IMG/VR virus record: IMGVR_UViG_3300032213_001362
Coordinates: 1-35,529 of that record
Strand: one strand, 5' to 3'
DNA from: a virus
DNA length: 35,529 nucleotides
In this document: piece after piece, positions 23,996 to 32,900 of the stretch
Layout of the letters: the number at the start of each line of letters is the position of its first letter
How positions within the stretch are numbered: position 1 is the stretch's first letter
The notes under the pieces: model-generated
Seen by the model: the letters and a program-made list of their open reading frames with translations, nothing else
Database searches by the model: none
Told to the model about the DNA's origin: nothing
Position numbers and translations under genes: made by a program

Positions 23996-26900
23996 TTAAC
24001 TAAGATTTTTTCCAACTACAAATCCATAATATGTTGTACCTCCATTGAATGTAAAGAATGTCAATACATCAACACCAGATGATGTTAATATTGGAGCAGT
24101 ACCACCAACCCAATCAATTGAAGCTGGCCATGTTATCGAATAAGTACCTGCATTTACCATTGTGAATGTAAATCCAAACGCATTTGATGCTGGTGGGTTA
24201 CTAAATGATATAGTTGCTCCTGCATTAAATTGTCTTCTAAAGTTATTTGCTGTTGCTAGGTCTAATGTTACACTTCCACCAGTTGCTAAATCAGAATATG
24301 TTTCTCTAAATGTGGTTGATGTAATAAATGTGGTTACAACTACATTTCCAGTAACTGATAATGAAGTTCCATCAAATGTCATATTAGATTCTGCTCTTAC
24401 ATTTGGAGCTACTCCTTCTAATGTTAATACACCATTATCAGTTGTACCACTAATTGTAGTAAATCCAGATGTACCATTTGTACCAGCTCCACCAGATGTA
24501 CCAGAAGTAAATTCCGCAGGAGATGTACCAGAAGTACCACTTATACCAGAACTACCAGTTGTTCCAGAACTAAATCCAGCTGCTGATGTTCCAGATGTTC
24601 CCGATATACCATTAGTTCCATTCACAGCAGATGTACCAGAAGTTACTCCATTAAATGATGTACCAGATGAACCCGATGTACCATCTTGTCCAGTACTACC
24701 AAGAGCACCATTTGTTCCCGATGTACCGCTTGTTCCAAAGAAAGTTCCATCTAAACCAGATGTACCACCACTACCGGATGTACCAGTTGAACCAGATGTA
24801 CCATTCGTTCCAGAAGAACCGGATGAACCAGCTGTTCCTGTTGTTCCGTTTGTGCCGGATGTACCGCTTGTACCATTACTACCAAAGAAAGTTCCGTCTA
24901 AACCAGAAGTTCCAGAAGAACCAGAAGTTCCAGATGTACCATTTGTTGAATCAACTCCAGATGTACCTCCTGTACCAGAAGAACCCGATGTAGATGATGT
25001 TCCACTACTTCCAAAGAATGTTCCATCTAAACCAGAAGTACCGCTACTTCCGCTTGTGCCAGATGTACCACCTGTACCAGTTGAACCTGCCGTTCCGGTT
25101 GAACCAGACGAACCTGAAGTAGATGATGTTCCACTACTTCCAAAGAAAGTTCCATCTAATCCAGAAGTTCCAGAAGAACCAGAAGAACCAGATGTACCCG
25201 AAGTGCCAGATTCTCCGCTTGACCCAGATGTTCCGGCAGTTCCAGCTGTTCCACTACTTCCAAAGAAAGTTCCATCTAAACCAGATGTTCCAGAAGTTCC
25301 CGTTGTCCCAGATGTACCATCTACTCCCGAAGTTCCGTTTTCTCCACTTGTACCAGATGAACCAGATGAACCAGAACTTCCAAAGAAAGTTCCATCTAAA
25401 CCAGACGAACCTGAAGTACCATTTGTACCACTACTTCCGCTTGAACCAGACGAACCAGAAGTTCCCGATGTGCCGGATGTTCCACTACTTCCGAAGAAAG
25501 TTCCATCTAAACCAGATGAGCCGGATGTACCATTTGTACCACTACTTCCGCTTGTACCAGATGAACCAGATGTTCCATCCGTTCCAGATGAACCACTACT
25601 TCCAAAGAAAGTTCCATCTAAACCACTTGTACCAGTTACACCCGATGAACCAGACGAACCAGAAGAACCAGCAGAACCTGTTGTACCATTTGTACCACTT
25701 GTTCCATCCGTACCGCTTGTACCACTACTTCCTGATGTTCCTGTTGAGCCTGTTGTTCCAGATGAACCTGTTGTTCCGCTTGTACCATCAGTTCCCGTAG
25801 AACCAGATGAACCCGAACTTCCATCCGTGCCAGAAGTACCATTTATTCCAGATGTGCCTGATGTACCAAATGAACCCGTTGTACCGCTTGTACCATCAGT
25901 TCCAGTAGAACCACTACTACCAGCTGTACCGGTACTTCCATCCGTACCAGATGTTCCCGAAGAACCATCTACACCACCACTTCCGCTTGTACCATCAGAA
26001 CCAGTTGTACCAGATGTGCCCGTTGTACCAGATGTTCCATCACTTCCACTACTACCAGCTGAACCACTACTTCCATCTGAACCAGAAGTTCCCGATGTAC
26101 CAGCTGAACCAGCTGAACCGCTTGTACCAGCTGAACCGCTTGTACCAGCTGAACCGCTTGTGCCGGTAGTACCACTACTACCACTACTACCAGCCGAACC
26201 ACTACTTCCAGATGAACCAGCCGTTCCACTACTACCATCCGAACCAGAAGTACCACTACTTCCGCTTGTACCTGAAGTACCGCTAGTACCACTACTTCCA
26301 CTACTTCCGCTTGTACCTGAAGTACCATCTACTCCAGAAGAACCTGCCGTTCCAGAAGAACCAGATGTTCCCGATGAGCCGGTTGTACCACTACTTCCTG
26401 ATGAACCAGAAGTTCCGCTTGAACCAGACGTACCAGCAGTTCCACTACTTCCAGATGACCCAGACGTTCCAGAAGAACCCGTAGTTCCACTACTTCCAGA
26501 TGAACCAGAAGAACCTGAAGTTCCATCTTCTCCACTAGTTCCACTACTTCCACTACTACCCGATGAACCGGTTGTACCACTACTTCCTGATGAACCAGAA
26601 GTTCCGCTTGAACCAGACGTACCAGCAGTTCCACTTGAACCAGAAGTTCCCGATGTACCTTCCAATCCACTACTACCAGAAGTTCCCGATGTACCGGATG
26701 AACCATCACTACCACTTGTACCAGCCGAACCACCAGTTCCAGAAGAACCCGATGAACCAGATGTTCCCGAAGAACCACCCGTACCAGCCGTTGCCGAAGT
26801 ACCTCCACTTCCAGAAGAACCCGATGAACCAGAAGTTCCAGAAGAACCTGAAGTACCACCAGTTCCGGTTGAACCAGATGAACCTGAAGTTCCAGATGAA

Positions 26901-29900
26901 CCAGCCGTTCCACTACTTCCACTTGAACCAGCCGTTCCACTACTTCCGCTTGTACCAGAAGTACCACTACTTCCGCTTGTACCAGACGAACCAGACGAAC
27001 CAGATGTTCCCGATGAACCAGTTGTACCACTACTTCCACTACTTCCAGATGAACCAGAAGTTCCTGAAGTACCTCCACTTCCAGATGTTCCCGATGAACC
27101 AGAAGAACCCGATGACCCAGATGTACCAGCCGAACCCGTTGAACCAGACGTTCCACTACTTCCGCTTGTACCACTACTTCCACTACTTCCGCTTGAACCA
27201 GAAGTTCCCGATGTTCCAGCAGAACCAGTTGTACCAGAAGTACCACTACTTCCTGATGAACCAGAAGAACCCGATGAACCAGAAGTTCCAGAAGTTCCAG
27301 AAGAACCTGATGTGCCAGACGTTCCTGATGTACCACTACTTCCACTACTACCTGATGACCCAGCCGTTCCACTACTTCCAGATGTACCATCCGTACCATC
27401 TAATCCACTACTTCCAGATGAACCGCTTGAACCAGAAGTTCCCGATGTACCAGAAGTTCCCGATGTACCAGCCGAACCATCAAAACCAGAAGTACCACCA
27501 GTTCCAGAAGAACCAACGGCTGCAGCTACGTTTCTATATGCTAATCTTTTAGTTACAGGATCCCAAATAACAACTTCGTTTGCAGAACCAGAAGGTAAAC
27601 TATAAAGTGAAATACTACTACTGAATGCAACACTACCACTAACTCCCAAACTTCCACTAATAGTTAAGTTTGCGTTAATATTACTATCTTTGTTTACCTG
27701 TAAAAATGATGCTGTATTTACTCCTTCCGCATTTAAAGCGTAAAGAGCGTATGATGCGGTGAATGCTAAAGATGCAGTTCCAACTAACATTGAAGAAGTT
27801 TGTGAACTAAGTAAATCACCAGTACCACTACCACCACCACCACCTAATATCCTTACCAATACCCCATCTGAACCCGATGGTGTCACATCCACACCAGACC
27901 CCGTAAAGTGAATTTTACCTACTTGAGATTTTACTAATGAACTTGTTTGGTATATAAATAAATCAGTACCACCCTGTCCTGCATTTAATGCGTATGATGC
28001 GGTTAATGCGTAAGAAGAACTCACTGCACTAAACACAGCCATTGATGATGTTTGGTCATTTCTTACATAAGCATTTGCATTTGATAATGATGCAGATAAT
28101 GCTGATAATGATGCCGAATCAAATCCAGTTACCGCATCTGCTATATCTGCTCTAACTGCATGAGATGCCGAAAGTACAGTACCAAATACTCTATCTCCGT
28201 TTACTGTACCATTAATTAATGAACCACCACTACCAATTACAACATGTCCAGATGTTAATCCAGCAAATTTAAGTTGAATTGTATCATCATTAATAGAAAT
28301 AATTTGACCTGGTAATATTTGGTCTTCAGAACCGGTTGCATATACCTGTACCATTGGGTATCTAATTCCCAAATTATGTACAATTGTTAAATTACTAACA
28401 TTATTAAATGATACAGTTTCAGTTATTGAAGTTTCAGGTTGAGGTATGAAATATCCTCTTGCTTCATCAAATCTTAAAATATCATATTCAGCAGATGCAG
28501 TAGGTCCAACTCCTTGAAAATTATATGTACCTAAGAATGAACCACTAACTAATGGAGAGAATAAATAATGACTTGCAGTAATTTCGTTTGCTCTTAATCT
28601 TTTATCAACATACGAATCACCCCAAACAAAAGAAGATGTATTAACTACAAATCCATTATTAGGTGAAATAGATGCGGTTGCAGAACCACTCTTTAATATG
28701 AATGTTTCAAATGATAAGTTAGCAATGTTAATATTTCTAAGTCCACTACCATCACCAAAGAATACCGAACCAGAGTTTGCTACAACATTTCCACCTGTAA
28801 CAAACAATGAACCAGTAACACTTAAGTTACCAGACACAAATGTTCTAGTTCCAATTTGTAATCCTTTATTTGGAGAAATTACAGCTTCGACTGAACCCGA
28901 TTGGATTCTATCAATCTTTAAATCATCTAACGCTTCAGGTGGGATATTAAATAAACCACTACCATCACCATCGTATCTTGCCGCAGTAATTGGTACGTTT
29001 ACATTTAATTTAGTTGGGTCAATAATTGCCACACCAGAACCAGAGTTAATCTTTGCTAACTCTAAGTTTTCAATCGCATCAGGTGGAATGTTAAATAAGC
29101 CACCACCATCACCATAATAAAGTGATGCTGTGATTGAACCACTAATTGCTACCGATGATGTAAATTGTGATTTATATGAACCAGATGCTGGTGAAGTTTC
29201 TACTATAAATCGTTCACCACTTGCTACCGATGCCGTTGCAGAACCACTTGATATTAATGGAGATGCAGCTGCTTGTACATTTGTTAATTGAGAACCATCT
29301 CCAATGAATGAAAATGCCTTTATACTTCCACTAACATCAATACTTCCAGTAAAACGTGAACCAATTAATGAACCAGTTGCTGATGTTGTTACTATAAAAG
29401 TATTTCCACTCTGAACCGATGCCGTTGCCGAACCACTTGCTATTAAAGGTGCTGCTGCCGCTTGTACATTGGTAATAAATCTACCATCACCAAATATAAA
29501 ATCGGATGCGTACAATGAACCACTAACACTAACAGAACCAGTAAATTCAGAACCAATTTGCGAACCAGTCTTTGCAGTTTTTACTATAAATGAGTCACCA
29601 CTTGCTACCGATGCTGTTGCCGAACCACTTGCTATTAAAGGTGCTGCTGCAGCTTGTACATTTGTTATAAATCTACCATCACCAAATAAGAAATCAGTTG
29701 CTCTAATACTTCCACTAACTTCAATTGAACCAGTGAATTGAGAACCTAATTGAGAACCAGTTCTATCAGTAATAACTTTAAATCCTTCATCAGGTGTTAC
29801 AGATGCTGTTATCGACCCAGATACAATAAATGATGATAATAATGCATCTTCCGTTAATGCGGAACGAGGTATGTTTCTTAAATAAGTACCTTCTGCATAG

Positions 29901-32900
29901 ATGAATGATGATGATTCTATAAATAAACCACCGCTGGTATCATTTACAAATAAACTACCAGATACAGAAATTGAACCAGTGAATTTAGATGCTATTGATG
30001 CGGTAAATGCACCAAATTCATCAATAGAAGATGTAAATGGAGATGTTACAACAAATCCAAAATTAGGTGAAACTGATGCGGTTACTGAACCTGATTTAAT
30101 TTCCGTACTAATTAATGCATCTTCAGTTAATGCTGAACGAGGTATTCTTCTAAGAAATGTACCATCAGCGTATAAGAACGAAGAAGAATTTATAAATAAA
30201 CCACCACTAACATCATTTACAAATAAACTTCCACTAATATCAACTGAACCAGTAAATTTAGATGCGATTGATGCGGTAAATGTACCACCTACACCAAATG
30301 ATGATGTGAATGGCGTAATTACAATAAATCCAGTATTAGGTGCAATTGATGCCGTAGCACTACCACTTGCTATTCTAACTGAATCTTCTGTTATAGCGGA
30401 ACGAGGTATATCAAATAATCCCCTACCACTACCACTAAACATTGATGCGGTTAAATTACCTTCTATTTTTGTATTTCCAATTAATTTAATTTCAGCAGGT
30501 ATTATTATTGAATCAACAATATTAATTGGACCTGCCATCGATGAGTGTAATTGGCAATTATAATATAAAATATCAGGTGAATCAGATGGTGGAGTAAATA
30601 ATATTATACCACTATCATCTCCATTATTTGTCACACCAGTGTTATACACATTTCCAGTACCAGTAGATTGTACTGTTTTTATTAAAAATGGATGTCCACT
30701 AGCATTTACATTGAATGTGTAGCTTACATTTCTTACTAAAGTTAAAGTTGGATTTGAACCACTTATTAATCCGTTACTAATATTATAAAGACCACTACCC
30801 TCATTTGTTACAATAATTAACGTATCTATTAAATAATCAGGTGTAGGTCTTCCGGATGATGATACAATAAAACTACCATCAAATCTAGAATGAGTATTTA
30901 CTTCAAATCCTTCCGTTGGTGAAATTGATGCAGTTGCTGAACCACTAAATATTTTTGTAGAATCGATTGCTAAATTAGCAAGTGTAATATTATTAAGGAA
31001 TCTACCATCACCAATAAAGAACGAACCACTTCTTACTAATACACTACCAGTAACATCAATCGAACCGGTAAATTCAGAACCACTTTCGGCAGATTTTACT
31101 ATAAATCCAAAATTAGGTGAAACTGATGCGGTTACACTACCACTTTTAATTTCAGTACTGATAAGTGCATCTTCACTTAATGCGTTTCTAGGTATATTTC
31201 TTAAATAAGTACCTTCACCAAAATAAGCAGATGATGAACCTAATATCAAAGAACCAGATGTTGTAGTTATTCTTAAACTACCACTTATAGCTACACTACC
31301 AGTAAATTGTGAACCACTTGCTACCGAGTCTACTTTAAATCCAAAATCAGGTATTGCTGATGCAGTTACACTTCCACTTGCAATTCTAAATAATTCTTGA
31401 GAGAGTGCAGAAAATGGAATATCGGTTAATCCAGCACCACTACCACTAAATACGGATGCGGATACACCCATTCTAAATCTACTACTTCCACTTACTAATA
31501 AACTTCCACTAAATGTAGAACCACTTGCAACTGAATTAACTAAGAATCCAAAATTGGGTGAAACCGATGCAGTTACAGACCCACTAAAGATTTTTGATGT
31601 ATCTAAATCAGAAATAGCTGCAGCAGGAATATCAAAAAGATTTCTACCACTACCAGAATAAGATGAACCGGATGCTAAAAATACACCACCACCACTTATA
31701 AACAAACTACCACTAAAGCGTGAACCGCTTGTTATTGATTCTACTTTAAATCCAAAATTAGGAGAAACTGATGCAGTTACACTTCCACTTGCTATTAAAC
31801 TAATATCAAATGATAATGCTGAACGAGGTATATCATATAAGAATCTACCACTACCACTAAATGATGAACCAGTTTCTAAAAATATACCACCACCTGTTAT
31901 AAACAACGAACCTGTAAATCTAGAACCAAATTGTGCAGATTCTACTTTAAAACCAACACCATCAGGATTTACGGATGCTGTTACACTACCACTTGAAATT
32001 CTATTTGATACTTCGGATGGTACATTTCTTAAATTACTACCATCACCAAAGAATGAACCAGATATAATAGATGCACTTACAGCAAACGCCTTAACACTTC
32101 CACTTACATTAATTGAACCAGTGAATTGAGAACCAAATGCCGAACCAGTTGCTCCGGTTTCTACTCTAAATCCAAAATCAGGTGTAGTTGATGCAGTTAC
32201 CGAACCAGATGCAATTCTAAACGCATCTCCGGTAAATGCTGAACGAGGAATATTAAATAATCCACTACCATCACCTTGAAAGAATGAACCGCTAAATGAA
32301 CCGGTAAATTCTCTTGCTCTTACATAATCTCTTACATACAAACCACCACTTACTGCGGTATTACCTTCAAATAAAATTCTATTTTCTAAATAAAATGCAT
32401 CAACTATACTCATAGTTGCTGCCATAGATGAATGGAATTGACAAACGTAATATAATATATCAGGAGAACCAGATGGTGGTGTAAAAAATACAGAACCACT
32501 ATCTTCACCATTGTTTACAACGCCAGTTGTATATTGAGAACCTGCTCCACTTACACCTGCTGTTTTAATATTAAACGGATGGCCTGTTGCATTTACTTCA
32601 AATTCATAAGTAATACCTCTTACCAAAATTAAATTTGGATTAGGTCCGATTGCAGCCCCATCAAAGTTATATGCAGATGAACCAAAGTTTGTTACATAAT
32701 AATATGTTGGTATTGATGATGTTGATAAAGGTTCTGCTGATGATGATACTACAAAGCTACCACTAATTGTTGAACGAGTATTAACTCTAAATCCAAAATC
32801 AGGATTAATAGATGCGGTATATGAACCAGAAAATATTAAAGATGTATCTAAATCAGAAATTGCTGTTTTAGGTATGTTAAATAATCTAGCACCACTACCA

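Noticed and set aside
24162-27605. Very long plus-strand open frame (1147 codons) rich in Pro, Glu, Asp and Val, antisense to the collagen-like tract
   Set aside because: Antisense of Gly-Ser/Thr-x codons gives Pro-x-x codons and no stops, so the frame is a by-product of the sense repeat. No ribosome site, start context or independent sequence pattern.
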